From the NCBI GenBank assembly GCA_013399875.1, contig VXAZ01007505.1, positions 269,795 through 333,794 of the forward strand: a stretch of DNA of 64,000 nt, read 5' to 3'. This DNA is from Gymnorhina tibicen (Eukaryota; Chordata; Aves; Passeriformes; Artamidae). Position numbers and translations under genes: made by a program. The notes below the pieces were generated by a model. That model saw only the letters and a program-made list of their open reading frames with translations. It ran no database searches and was not told where the DNA came from. Shown one piece after another: positions 1 through 12,900 of the stretch (positions are counted from its first letter, which is position 1; the number at the start of each line of letters is the position of its first letter).

Positions 1-125
1 GGCCTTCGCGCTCCGCCTGCCGGAGGCGCCGGCGCAGCGCCGCAGCGAGCCCGCCGTGCCCGCGGGGGGAGCGGCCGGCCCGGGGCGCACCTGGGGCAGG
101 GCTGAGCGTGTGCCGGCCCTGGCGG
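1..125. other. CpG-rich segment (CpG-island edge)
   Basis: Nearly all G and C with many CG dinucleotides, dropping abruptly to ordinary composition after about 125. In a bird genome such density normally marks a promoter, first exon or a GC-rich gene end. Only the right border is visible, so size and nature cannot be settled. Confidence 0.65.
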
Positions 126-142
126 GTTATACCAGGAATTAG
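1..142 (+). CDS. possible 3' end of a coding exon in a CpG-rich edge
   Basis: The first 120 bases are extremely GC- and CpG-rich, unlike the AT-rich remainder of the window. A plus-strand frame starting at base 2 is open for 46 codons and ends at TAG (140-142). The peptide is rich in Ala, Pro, Arg and Gly, as expected from GC-rich DNA of any kind, so composition does not prove coding. An AATAAA lies 76 bases after the stop, which fits a terminal exon running in from the left. The alternative is a promoter CpG island of a leftward gene: on the minus strand a donor-like CAG|GTGCGC sits at about 86-94. I do not recognise the product. What is seen is the composition, the open frame and the AATAAA; gene identity and direction are inference. 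Confidence 0.28.
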   Translation, partial: AFALRLPEAPAQRRSEPAVPAGGAAGPGRTWGRAERVPALAGYTRN

Positions 143-217
143 CCAAGACGACTGAAGAGAAAATGCTACCAAGTCTCTCGGTGTTCATCAGGGAGTGAGG
201 TTCCCTATGGGTTGTTA

Positions 218-223
218 AATAAA
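218..223 (+). promoter_or_regulatory. candidate polyadenylation signal AATAAA
   Basis: A canonical hexamer lies 76 bases downstream of the stop of the edge reading frame. CA dinucleotides follow at about 10-20 bases, then a T/G-richer stretch (about 250-270) that could serve as the downstream element. AATAAA is common by chance in AT-rich DNA, so this is supported only by its position after the CpG-rich frame. Confidence 0.35.
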
Positions 224-459
224 GCTGAGCTGTGTAACAGTAGCAGCGTTCTCTGCTTGTTCTGAGCGTTCTGACTTTACAGGACAGGCCAGCCGTGGGG
301 TCTGTCAGGGCAGGGCCTCACTCCTGAAAAAACAGAAGTAATTTCCACGCTGGGCTTTCCAGTGACTGCCAGCTGCAGTGGTCTGCCTCAGTAGTGACAG
401 GGGAGGGCAACATGAACACACTTGCGAGGCCTTGCACTGGTTGTGGAATTACTGTCTGT

Positions 460-1180
460 GCTGTGGGCCAGGCAAGGTCCCCCTGCACCTGGGCAGCTGG
501 GGACTGAGTGGCTGGGTGACAGCACTGCCAACAGGACCTGGGATACAACAAAAATTATTGTCCAGAAATACATCCTTCTGCAAGGGTGGCGAGCAGCATC
601 CTGTGCTTCACTGGGCAGGGCACCAGCAGATTGAGGGAGATGTTACTTCTCCCAACTTGGCTCAGCCCTGGCAAGACCACAGTCGGAGTGTTCTGTCCAG
701 GCCAGGGCTCTCCAGGACAAGAAGGACATTGACATACTGGGGTGAGTCTTGAAAAGGATCACTGAGATGATTAGGGGATTAGATCCAATCCTGATGTGTA
801 AGAAGAAGCTGAGAGAGATGGGATTGTTTAGACTACAGAAGAGAAAATTCAAGGGATTATTATCAATGTGTGCAAATATCTGAGCAGGTACAATAAATGA
901 GATTGAACCAGACTCTGCTAAGTGGATCCAGTGAAGAACAAGAGGGGATTGGCACAAGCTGAAGTATGAAAAATCCCGCTTGAATATATGGAAAACATTT
1001 TAACTGTGAGGGTGCCAAACACAAGCACATGTTGCTGAGAGAGCCTGCGACATTTCTGTCCTCGCAGATGCTTGAAATGCAGCTGGACATCATCTGCAAG
1101 AACCTGCTCTAGGTGACTGTGCTTTGAGCAGAGAGATTGGACCACATAGTCTCCAAAGGTCCCTGCCAACCTCAGCCATG
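460..1180 (+). mobile_element. CR1 LINE, old 5'-truncated copy (3' part of ORF2 and 3' UTR)
   Basis: The plus strand follows the CR1 3' region as I know it: the stretch around 470-540 matches the part of ORF2 that precedes the GACCTGGG motif, then the 'CAGCAG..TTGAGGGAG' block (627-640), a block encoding the Leu-Phe-rich C-terminal region (810-850), and the 3' end 'GGTCCCTGCCAACCTCAGCC' (1157-1176). It is heavily mutated, with stops and indels in every frame, so it is an ancient, dead copy. The 124-codon frame at 378-752 is a by-product of this element. The left limit is uncertain by about 50-100 bases. Confidence 0.8.
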
Positions 1181-4100
1181 TGTCTTCTTTCTAAGATAAA
1201 TGTAAAGAAGAAAAAGGCAGTAGGAGAGGAGATTTCCTTTGCTCTCTGGGTCCTAAAGACTGAAACAGATAAGAGGTTTTTTTTTTTCTCTTTTGTTGTT
1301 AAATTGAGTTAGGTGAAAACATGAATAAGGATGGGAAGGGCACTGGTAAACATAATACTTCTATTATTACTCAGTCAAAAGGATTGCAAGCCTGAGATGT
1401 TTGGGGTTTTTTTCTGGCCTGTAAATCCATTGAGAATAACCTTGTGTTTTGGCTGCCTGCCTTTTTCAGCAGGGAGATTAGCAATAAGTTTATTTGTCAT
1501 CTTCAGGCAGGTATAAGCCACCTTCACCATTGAAGTGGTATGTGTGAACTTGTTCACTGCAACCTTTTAAAAATTAATTTTAACTATGTATTTTGAGTGC
1601 CACAGAAATGAAAATTAAGTTTTAAACTGTAGGTCTGAACATGGATTTAGAACACCTAGCAATACAGAGTGTAGTCATTTTCTTCTGCAGTCCAGTGTCC
1701 AATTGGATACTCCCTGAGGTTAACTAGCAATCAGTCTCTCTTTGCTAAACTACACAGTGTAAGATCCTTATGCAAAGAAAATCTCAGCTTCAGGCTTTGG
1801 GTAACTATTAATCCTCTTTGTAGCTTTTCTGTAAATACTGTGTAGCTTGTAAATACACAGGCCTGACTTTTGATCATGTTTGTCTTTCAGATGTCCCGAA
1901 ACACGTATATATGATCTATAATATTTATGATCTATCTATAATATGATCTAATTAGGAAATGCATTGGACAAGTCTGGTGTTAATCCCCATTCCTTAGTCA
2001 AAATGTCAGTGAAAGAAAGTGTCGTGCTCAATAATCTGTGTCTCAGAGCTTGCTGTGGACTAATGCTGTTTACTTATGAAACCATACTTTCTATACTCTT
2101 GTAGTCTGTAAAATGTGGGCCCATATTAGGCAACATGGCAGTAGAAGTTGCAGTGTTCCTGTGTTGATGCAACAGGAAGCATATGCTTCTTTTCTGGGTT
2201 GTGCACACTCGTGTTTCATAAAGCCAGTCTTCTGAGGATTTTGATTTCTTGTACATGAAGATGAACTTAGCCTTGGGATGCCTGATGAGCCAGCTGATTG
2301 CTTATGAGCTAGGGTTAGTGGGCAACCAGCATGAGTATTACAGTGGGTGTCTCTACAGACAGGAAGAAGAAGTAGATGAGGTCTCCTGACTAAAAAACAT
2401 AATAAAGGAACATAGAAGAAGTAGAAGGAGGGTCAGGTTATTTCTCCAAACCTTGGAGGAACAAAGACACTGTCTAGGTGTGTAGGAAATCAATGAGGAA
2501 AGTGAAAGCCTGCCTGAAATCGGCCCATTTCACATTAATTAAAACAAACCATAGGATGAAATAACTTTTAAATTTGAAAAGATTAAAATATTAGTGAAAT
2601 TCACTATTTGGAGGACTTTTTCTGTATTTTCATCTATAGAGAACTATAAAGGGAAAACTGGAAAGAGTAAAGCTGAGACTTAGCTTTTCCCTTGGGTGGA
2701 AAGAAGATGGAAATGGCTTTTGCCTGATTCTTCCTAAGTGGCTTCTTAGACTAAAATACTTTGAGAGTTTGTTTAAGCATAAAGTTGATTGCCCATGTCT
2801 GAAACAAAGTTGAAAACATTTGCAGGTCAGGAAGCTCAAATTAAAATTTGTGGGAATTAAAAAACTAATTAAGGATATTCTTAAACATACAGATGTTAGG
2901 CTGATGTATTATCTTGGAATACATCTGTTGGACTCGGGCACTAAAATAGTTTAGACCCTCAGATATAGTATCTCTCAGATTTTTTCAGAAGTACTCGAAA
3001 TTAGTAGGATTATTCCCCAGAATCAGAGCATTCCACAGCTCTGCTCTTCCCTCTTCTCTAAATGTGTAAGTACACTTGTAACTCCATTCCCAAGAAGCTT
3101 GGAAATATGCAGGTTTATTACTGAACAAGGCCAGTGGAAGTAAATATTCATAGCTTGGGTAAGAATAAAGTTTCTATAAAATACATGTTGCTGAATGTTT
3201 CATTCTGCTTTCCAAAGTACATTATTCCTCTTGAAGCCAATAGGATTGGGGTAAAGCTGGAAGATAATTTTCTCTTATTTGTATAGAAGATAAAAAAAAT
3301 TGAATTATCTCTTGCTTGCAGCCTGTAAAGGAATTTTTGTAGGTTTTAAACCGTATTGAAGCATAAACATTTTGAAGGCTGGTGCAATGTGCACTATACA
3401 TACTTATAGTTAAAATGCCTCAGGTCTGTATTTTAAACATAGTTCTGATCTTATAGTATCAGCAAGCTGTAGATTTGCTTTGGATTGTATCTTGGTTTGG
3501 ATGTGAGAATCAGGCTACATATCTAGAGTTGATGACAGTATGTTTTATAGCTCGCTGCCTGTTTTGCATGGCAGGGATTTTAGTACTGTTCTGGTATTTC
3601 ATTTACTCATTTAGTGCGAAGACCAACATTAACACCTCTAACTTGGAAAGCAGCAGCGCAGTAAAATGATAGCACAAAGGCCTTCCTGCTTGTCAACAAG
3701 TCCACTAGATGTCCCTCCAGCTCTTTGTGATGATAACACATGGCCGATATACTCGTGCTAAATGGATCTAAGCTGTGGAGCACTGCATTTTATGTCCCAT
3801 ATCTTGCATATGTAGCTCTTCTTGGGTTCCTGCAGCAGTTATGAATACAACATAAATCCAATTTCAGAAGGTGATGGTAGGTATCTTCCTTCTGTATGTG
3901 TACACATACAGAATTTTGATCTGTCAAAAGAAGTCTCTCACTGTATGGATAGTGGGCACTGAAAAATGAATGCATTTTTAGGTTATGCCCGGATTTTACA
4001 GAAAAAAAGGACAATTTATCTCAGTCTCAATATTTCCACTCTGCAGGTGAAGACTAGTCTGGGAGGTAATGTAACAGCAGTTTAGTTAGGCCCTATCAGC

Positions 4101-7100
4101 CATTCAGTCTTACTATGAAAGTAGTCAGCTCAGAAACCTCAGAAAAGCTAAGATACTTTTCACTACACCCTGAAATCTGAACATTAATCTCCTTAGCTCT
4201 GTTCCATATTTTCAGCAGCTACCTCTGAATCTGTAATCTTTTCAGTCATGCTGCTGTCCTTATGCTTGTGACATCTGGAAATGCAGTTCCAGAGTTTGGG
4301 CACTATCATGTGAGATGATATTCTATTTTGATTGAATATCCTTACTTCTGTGGTTTGACACAGAGAAAATTAATCTAAGTCTGGTTTGTATTTTTTAATC
4401 CCATACTCTCTTATTCACGTGCTTTCTAAGGAAAATAATCCTCATATTTTTATGATTTCTACCAATACCCCTGCTCTTTCTCATCACATTTTCCTTGATT
4501 TTTTTCCCTCAATTTCTCTATGTTATGTTTTCCATGGTGAGGTGACTAGTGTAGCATGAATTTCTTTAGATGAAAAAACCACAGGAGATGTTGGCAAATT
4601 ATTATACTAGAAGTATTAGTTGTCGGCAAAATAAATTAGTTAAGATACAGAAAAAATAGGTCTTTGTGTAATTTCATCTGCAGCACTACTCATATACTGA
4701 TTACACAGACTGATAGTTATTTTTAATAGAGATAAAACTGTGTTGAAGATAAGGGCTATTGCTTTATAATTAGGAGGTGCTTCTGTTATTAAATTTAATG
4801 TGACCATTCCATTATCTTCTGCTCGTTGTTCATTTTACCTCTCAAAGCACATCCCCTGTACAGTAGTATAGCACTTGTAGCTAGATAGTTAATAGAGAGT
4901 AAGTGGTGTATGAAACCTTTGCTAGGTGTCAGGAATGTAAATAGTGAAGGACAGATGTTTCCATTTTAATCTTGTGCTGTAGGTGTATGCTATAATCTGG
5001 GACAAGAGGTGCTTGGTTATTTGATGTGGTAACTAAAAGCAAGGAGACCTCAGACCAAAACCCTGGTGGTTCAGAGCTATACGAACAGTGCTATCTCGAA
5101 TCAGAGCAATAGTTTGTCAGATCCTTTTGGTTCTTTCTGCCCCAGCTCTCATCAGCATAGCCCAGTTATGTAATTTAAAATTATTGAGCTTAAGATGTGG
5201 GTGAGACGTGGTGGAAGGAATTATTTTCTCTGCATGGACATGGCAAATGCCTTCAACATAGTCAGCAATGACAGTGAGCTGGAGTGAGGATGGGGGGAAG
5301 GAGAGTATACAAGGAGGCTGTGCAGATTTACTTTGGTAAATCAGCCCTCTGGACTCTGAATCAGTTCTGGCACAGAAGTGACTACTTCAAGCCCTTATCA
5401 GTATAATGGGCTAATTTATATCCCTAACAGAAGGTGGTAAAACTATTAAAAGAAAATATCAGGTTTTATTTTTTGCTGTAGAGGATTTTACCCAAATCAT
5501 GTAAGACATTTTTCTCTGATCATGGCTGCATAGCAAGTTGAGAAAACCACAAGTTCATTCACTGTGGGAAAAATACTCCCAGTTACGTGTAAAAAAACTC
5601 CAACCCCAAACCAACAACAAGAAGATTATCTCTATGTTTTTAGGATTCCCTGAGTGAGCAGAAGTGGTGAAGCTACTGTTATTGTCCTGGATGAACCTAT
5701 GTTCATATGCAGACTAGGTTGCTATGGAGTTCGTTAAGACGTATCAATAATAAGGGACCGGGTGATCCCCATATTCCCATGACACCTCCCTCTTGGTCCT
5801 TCTGGACCGCTTTGATCTTTTGCACCTGCTGTTTTAATTACTGTTCCTGTGGTATTGCCTGTCATGGATAGGAAGGAATTAAAAACACATTTTCCCCTTT
5901 CTCTTCTGCTTAGCATTTCTTCCAACCTTCCTCTCCTCTTTTCTCCTATGATAATGGGAAAGCAAACATGGGAAGTAAGATTAGGCAGGTTGATGGGAAA
6001 TTCCTTTCCTCTCTCTGCTTCCCTTTCTGATAACGTGCCTGTACTGCTTCTGTAGCTCCTTCTGGTCCTGAAGTTGTCACTTTATGTCTATCTCTCATTC
6101 AATCACCCAGCTCTGTTTTCCTGTCCAGTTCCTGGTTGGGTTAGTTAGTAATATCTATCATAGAAGTCCTCAGAAGGGCAATGTGTAAATTCTTTGCTGC
6201 TGGAGTTAATTCATATTTTGACAAGTATCTCATTGGCAATTTTGCAAGTCTACATGAAGATAGATTTCAGGATCAAGTAATTGTTATAGAAATTGGCTTA
6301 TGTTGTTCAAGTACTAAGTAGCATCACCTGCACCAAATTTTTCACTTTGGATCAGGGATGCTCTTGTAATGCATTGAGAGTGCTGTTTGTCAGCTCAGAC
6401 GTGTAAAGATAGGTACATAAACTTCTGACCTTGCCTTACTTTGTAAGAGAATCTGTGCTCAGTAGCCTGGACAGTTGGTCATCATTTATTATGTAAAAAG
6501 AAGCATCAAACTAGGTAGGATTCTCGGAGTAATATTCTTCAGGGTGGTTGCCACAGAGAAATAATTCACTTTTATTTATTTAGAAAATGGCTTTTACTAA
6601 ATGCCTACCTGTTTGCAAGTATTCCATGCAAAACATGACAGAGAACAAATCAACCAACATAATAACAGAGGTATGTTTTCCTGTTGAACAAAAATGTCTT
6701 ATTTTGGATTGACTTACAAGAATAATATATTCTTTTCCTTACTTAGTAGTATTTTAAAGACTAAGTAACATTAATGTAATAATGGATAATCAAGAGATAA
6801 ACATTAGTTCTTAAACACTGAAATCTCTTTTGTTGTTCAGACAATCATTACAGATAAATAATTCATGGCAATAAAGCCAAGAAAGAACAATATTAATTGT
6901 TTTAGTTGGAAATATTTCCATGATGAAACTTGCAGTAAGACACTTCTGTATGTCTGTTTTCATTGTCTCTTAGAAAGTCTATTATTTGAGAAGTCAGCTC
7001 TATAAACTAACTCACGGTAATTGCAATTCTAGTACTTTGAAAGACATAAGTATACCATTGCCAAAATCCCCCTCAGATACTTGGAGTCATTTTTACAGGC

Positions 7101-9543
7101 CAAAAGATAGTCAAGTATAGGCTGTTAATGATTTCAGATTGCAGACCTGCAATCTAGTAAATAGTAACCTGCAATCTAGTCTGATACAGGGCACTACTAA
7201 AGAGGTAGTTCCCTCTGATGACACTATTTTAAATAACACTACTGTAAAAAGCTCATTTGTCAAGAATGATATGTCTAAGTCCCATGCTGGAGAACATGGA
7301 GAAACCAGATTGCACCTAGGTTGTGTTTTTGGGATTATCTGTACATGGAAATTATTTTCTGCTTATGAAGTTCACACAGTGGTTATACTCATGATTACAT
7401 GGAGTGGTTTATTAGGGATACAGCTTGGTGAGATCATTTGTATGCACTCAGCTTTCAGCAAAAAGGACAAGTTCATGTTTTAACAAAGGTAAGTTCTCAA
7501 CCCGTAACTTATTTACCTTGTCACAAGGATAAGAGAGGCCACTGAGGTTTGTTTTTCTTCTTCATTCTCCCATCCATTTTTGTTTGTTAATTCTCAGGAG
7601 GAAAAAATATGTGACTGGAAGTGGGCCTAAACTTCTCTTCACTGCTCTTGGAGAACTTGTCAACCTGGGTTTTTGTGATCCATTTGTTGTGTTTAGTAAA
7701 CTATCAGAAAAAGGAATCTACAGTTTGACTTGTCACAGCTTGGATGCGACAAGTAAGGGTTTATAGTATATTTGGTGACACCATTAATAAGTTACCTGCT
7801 TTAGGAAGAACCTTAGTGTAATAAAATATGCCAGTTTCTTAAAAATAACTGCAAGAAAAATTGCTTCACTCTTCTTTGGCCTGAATTATCTCTTTTCACA
7901 GTAGAATCTGCGCACATTAAAGGATAATTGCTGCAGGCAGTCCTGGGCACCAAGCACATGTCTTGATTGTGTCTAACCGCATTGGGGTAAGTTTTAGGTG
8001 GCCCCCTTCTCTCATCCTTCATAGGCAGAAAACCCAGGCGGGGAAGGAGGAGGATGTAATATGTTCCCATGGCTCCCCCAGGACAGAAGATTGGGACAGC
8101 AGGGTTAATGGTGACTCTGACACTGTCTTCTCAAATTTAGGAAGAATATGTGCCAATTGGTTTACTTGTAACAAAATACATAATGACCTTTTCTCTTTTG
8201 CACCCTACTCTACCACCTACATTTTACACTAATGAGAGTTTAAATTGAAAGTGTGGGGCATCTCCGGAGAGGAACCTGTACTTGTGCCCCTTGTGAAGTG
8301 ATGAAAATGTCAGTACTGATTATGTAGGAATAGATTACCTTTACCCTAATTTCATCAGATCAAAAGCCAGCTCTTCACAATTTTATGCATGAGTGTGGTT
8401 TTAGCAGAAGCTCTATTACTCTGGTTATTAATGGGCATAAAGGATGTTTATTGAAAGATGTATAGTTCATTGAACACTCTCTGAACTGAGTTTCTCAGAA
8501 GTCAAGGATTTGTTTTCTGTGCTGAATGTCACGGAAAACACTTTCCATTTTAGTCATCATATTTACTATGTGCTGCTTCTCATATCTGTCATCATGCTGT
8601 TCTTCTTGCCTAATGTTTTCATCCTTTTATCTCTGTACATTAGGTTATTTTGATACAGGTTTTTATTTTCTTTCAGTTTGGTAATTAATAGAGCTGACTT
8701 CACTCCTTTTATGCCCATGCTGAATTTGCCTCATTTCTATTTTGCTTTTCTATTCATACGTCAGCAGAGATCTCCAGTTACAATAGCTTCATGTTTCCTG
8801 GAAGCTCTGCATCACAGGGCCAAATTTATACCTGGTTTATTTTCCATTGACACAAAATTACTCCAAGAATGAATCATCCTTATGTTTACGTTCATCTGGT
8901 CTTATTTTTTTCCTCAGACACTGTTCATTTGTATCAACCATGTAACACTTGTAGTCATTTGAATTACATGAAATCAAATTGTGTTGTTTTGGGTACTTGG
9001 CAAAGACAACAACAATGAAATAAAATTATTAAAGTCACAGATCCAGGCTAGACCTGATTCTTTGACATAGTGTATGTTGTACTCACAGTAAGTACTAAAT
9101 CTTTTTGCAGTCTTTGTCATTGTCTTGAAAAAGAGAAATGTAAGATAGGAGAACAGATTTTAGAGATAATCTTACATTTTTGAGTACAAAAGCTCAAGAT
9201 ATTTCTGACTACCATGCAGAACAAAAACATGGCTAGCAGTCAACTAGATTTAAAGTGATGCACACTTAAAAAATCTATAGAACAACCATTTTGTGATCTG
9301 TTATGGGTGCTTAATATGGAGGTACGAGCTTTTCATCATGTTTGTTAATAATGCTATAAAACTAAACATAAAAATAGGTAAAAATATGACCAAAGTTGAA
9401 ACTTATTTAAATCTAGTGATTACCTCCTCAAACACTTGCCATCAATCTTAAGAGACAAGCAGAAGAAAAATTAATTTTTTTTGTTTTCAGTTCAGTGCCA
9501 GTTGTTGCTCTGTTCCTAAGTAGCTGATAAAGAAATAGGCTAC
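1181..9543. other. AT-rich non-coding stretch, nothing recognised
   Basis: No recognisable transposon, RNA gene or convincing exon. All open frames are short and have no protein-family features. Minor items are an imperfect repeat of a 'ATGATCTATAATAT' motif (about 1909-1962) and a 14-base direct repeat at 7145-7158 and 7167-7180. It reads as intergenic or intronic DNA. Confidence 0.6.
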
Positions 9544-9621
9544 CTGTCTGCATCTCTTGGCTGCCGTACATTCAATGAGTCTGTGGGGATGATCCCTGCA
9601 CCACCAACACAGCAGAAGGAG
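9544..9621 (-). other. candidate coding exon B (unverified)
   Basis: Downstream of candidate exon A on the minus strand, an acceptor (CCCTCTTACAG, plus 9622-9632) and a donor (CAG|GTAGCC, plus 9538-9546) bound 78 bases. Exon A leaves two bases of a codon; adding the first base of this exon gives a Gly codon and the rest stays open to the donor, so the phases agree. The intervening 153-base intron would be unusually short for this setting. No protein family is recognised. Confidence 0.2.
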
Positions 9622-9774
9622 CTGTAAGAGGGCAGAAGAGTTTCTGAAGCTGTTTCATTGATTTCCTCCTGAGCTGAGAGGCAGCAGTACCTGATCAGTT
9701 TTTGTATACTCTTTGCCAGCTGGCTGATATACCAGCACATGGTGGGGGGATCTGGGTGTGAGACTCTTCCCTAC

Positions 9775-9934
9775 CCAGCCCATCCACAGTCAGTGAAGGC
9801 AAAGGAATTCTGGAAAGTAATCTGGATTTTATCTGGATCATCATGGTGACAGACACTGTTGTCTCCCACCACACTGAGGCTGAATTTCAACCCATCATGA
9901 AGAGTTTTCACTTTGGTGCCTTGCAGGGAGCACT
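9775..9934 (-). other. candidate coding exon A (unverified)
   Basis: On the minus strand a pyrimidine-rich tract ends in a good acceptor (TTTGCAG, plus 9935-9941). It is followed by 160 bases open in one frame and a donor-like G|GTAGGG (plus 9769-9774). The encoded segment has three cysteines, several Ser/Asp and alternating hydrophobic residues, which would suit an extracellular beta-rich domain, but I recognise no family. If the donor is not used, the frame ends at TAG immediately afterwards. A frame of this length can occur by chance, so only the combination with the next candidate exon makes it notable. Confidence 0.25.
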
Positions 9935-9941
9935 CTGCAAA

Positions 9942-12900
9942 GTAAAAACAAGTTGTAGAATGTAATAGTTTGATTGATCTTCACATGTTAATAAAATATA
10001 TTCTGAAATTCCTTCTCACATCTGTTCCTCAATGATGCATATTGCATAGCACCCAGCTGTTTCTTGTGAAGTCTATTTAGATTTGGGCTTAATAGGTGGG
10101 GCACGCTCTATTTACAGAAAGAGAAATTATGGGATCTCTGAAGCCTGCTTTATGCATTTTAAACTCATTCTGAGACTGTTTCTGCCTTATGATGGGTTGG
10201 AAAATTACTGTTAACTTTGTCACTGAAGAGAAGCAGATTGGGGCAGGATAAATACTCATGTGGATTCTGTAGTGTGGCAGGAGGTCTTTGAGAAAAGTGA
10301 GTGGTGCAATGGGTCCCAAACCATGAGGCACAAAGTAAGAAAGAGATGCAAGGAGAACTGGAGGGGGAGTCAAGCTGAGAGTCTTTTTAAATGCGTATCT
10401 TCAGTTTCTTTCACACATATTTTCACAGAAGTAAAACTTGTGATTTCTAATCCTTGCATGCTCTCTCTCTTTTTTTTAAGCTATAAATGAAACCAGAAAA
10501 GATAGTTTGGGGTTTTATTTTAGTTGTCAAAACTCTCAGCAAATGTAATCCTAAATTCACTAAAACATTGTGTCCAAAAGAAAAAGACAAGCTTTGACAA
10601 CTGTATTTTTGCAAATTTGTGGTAAAAGCAAGAAGTGACAAACATTATTCACTAAAGAGCCAGACAGAAAAATTACTCTTGTCTTACTTCTTCCTACCCA
10701 GTCGTTCTGGACTGTAATTTTTGAAGATTTGAGAAACCCAGATTCAACTTTCTTGCAGTTCAAGGGGATTTGAACCCACGTCTCACACCAGAGATCACCA
10801 ACCAGTATTGCATATGTTACTCTGGAGTGGATTTCTCTCAAGTACTCTTTCTAATGTTGTTCAGCATTGCACAGAATACTAAAATCTTAGTGGAGAAAGG
10901 ATAGGAACTTTGCTGTCTTGCCTATTTTTCTGACTTTACCCTGATGAATATTTCATGTAAAGTGGACCTATTGCAATAGGAGTGATTAAGACCAGCACTC
11001 AAGGATACCTTAAAGTGGTTTAGACTCTCCCTGGGAGGTGGGACATGAGTTTAACTGATTTTAGGAAATGGAGGGGTCCTGTATCCTTCCAAATAAGTTC
11101 CAGATATCCCCTATCTTTCAAATACTTTAAAGCTGCACTGTTAGTGTGTGTGATATAAAGAAGAGGTGCTGAAAATTTATTTCCTTGAATCTGCATCCTC
11201 TTGTATTGCAAGTACAAGAGCCCAAATACTTTCCTTGTTGTTTCCCTCAAGGTTGTCCACCTGTGAGAGACCCAGAGTGAAAGATGTAAAACCTCATTGT
11301 GAAAGATGTAAGACTGCACTTGCTAAAGCCTTTAGGGAACAGACTCAAGTGCCTGTCACAACCTTGTGCTATCAACCAAGCAGGAGTGAACAAGCTGTTT
11401 TAAAGTAATATTTCGCTCAGCCTTAACAGGTCCTGCAGGCGTGTCAGCAGCACCTCCACATCAGAGACCGATGAGAGATCAAGTAAAGTTGGCAGGAATA
11501 CTTACTATTTTGAATGATAAGTAATTATAATGGAGAAAAGAAAAAAAAGAAAAGCAAAGCCTCAAAACTACAAAGGCTGATGGGGGCATTTGTACATGAA
11601 CGTGACTTGCAGTTATTTATCTCCCAGTATGTGATCTTGAGCAAATTCAGACCAAGTACTGTCTTTGTTCACTGCTTTAATAGCTACAAGCCTTCCTTAA
11701 AGGAAAAGCACATTTACTTTTATCATCTTATCAACTTTATATGAAACAGAGTCTTTCAGTCAAAAACAGCCTTGTGTCTCAAGGTGCTCAACAAAGTAGG
11801 AGCTCTGTAAAGACTTATTGTGCACTGACATATAATAAAATGGAATGGGCAGGTGTGTTTGACAATAACTTTTACACAGTGTTTTGTCTAAAAGGCTGGA
11901 AGAGCTGTCCAGCTGTGCTGCATAATCTTGTTCTTTTAATGTCAAAAAGTCAGTCTGACAGAACTAGGATGTGATGAAAAGAAGCAGCTCTTACACATTT
12001 AAGTGGACCTCTAGCTTATCAGGCTTTTGCTAAACAGTGGCAACTTGGATTATATGCAGATGGTTTCCATGTGGTGGTACTCCTGTCTTTGTGTGGTTCT
12101 GACATGGAAATGCAGTTTTCAGTATGAATTAATGTATAAAAAGCTGTTAATTGGTTGATTAAAGATTTATGTCTTGGAGAACAACTTACTCGGTGTTTTC
12201 AGCTATTATTGACACAGTGATGGTAGTTCCCAAATGCTCGTATTTCCTCCACATCAGCTCAGATAAATGTTATTTAGCTGCTGTTTAATTTTTAAAACTC
12301 AATTTTAGTTTAAAAATGCAGACATCATGAAAGATAATGCTTGTTTTTAAACAACTGAAAAGGCAGGAGAGGACTGAAAGAAGTTATTCTCAGTCTTATT
12401 TTGAAGTGGCTTGCTGATTAGGGTAGTGCATTTAATTTCAGAGTAATATCTTTGTTCTTCTTGCAGGTTTTGGAACAACATGTCCATGATAAATATTTTT
12501 TGCCTCTCTCTTTCAAATAGAGATCCAAGGCACAGCATGAATAAATGTGAATTTCATATTTGGAGAAGCATGATAAGCATTTCAAAATTTAGCCCAAATA
12601 TAATCAAATATATTCCTTGTTGGAAAGAGAGCCTATAATTAACCTACTGAAGCTTTTTACCATGGATGATCACGGTTGTTTTCATTTCTTTTAGGAGCAT
12701 ATCACTGGAACTATGTGGCATTTTAAACTATGGATAAAACCTCATGGCTTGTGTTTCACTTTGAGAAGACAGATTTATTGCCAGATTTAAGTGTGCCTCC
12801 TCAGAGACATGTCTTTTTAGGGAATACAGATTCTTTTATGAAAAACAAGGGACCTACATTCTTTAAAATTTGCACTCCAATGACAGCAGCTAGCTGTATA

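Noticed and set aside
378..752. 124-codon plus-strand open frame near the left edge
   Set aside because: Most of it overlaps the decayed CR1 copy (about 460-1180) and follows CR1 nucleotide blocks out of the CR1 reading frame; it is not a host gene.
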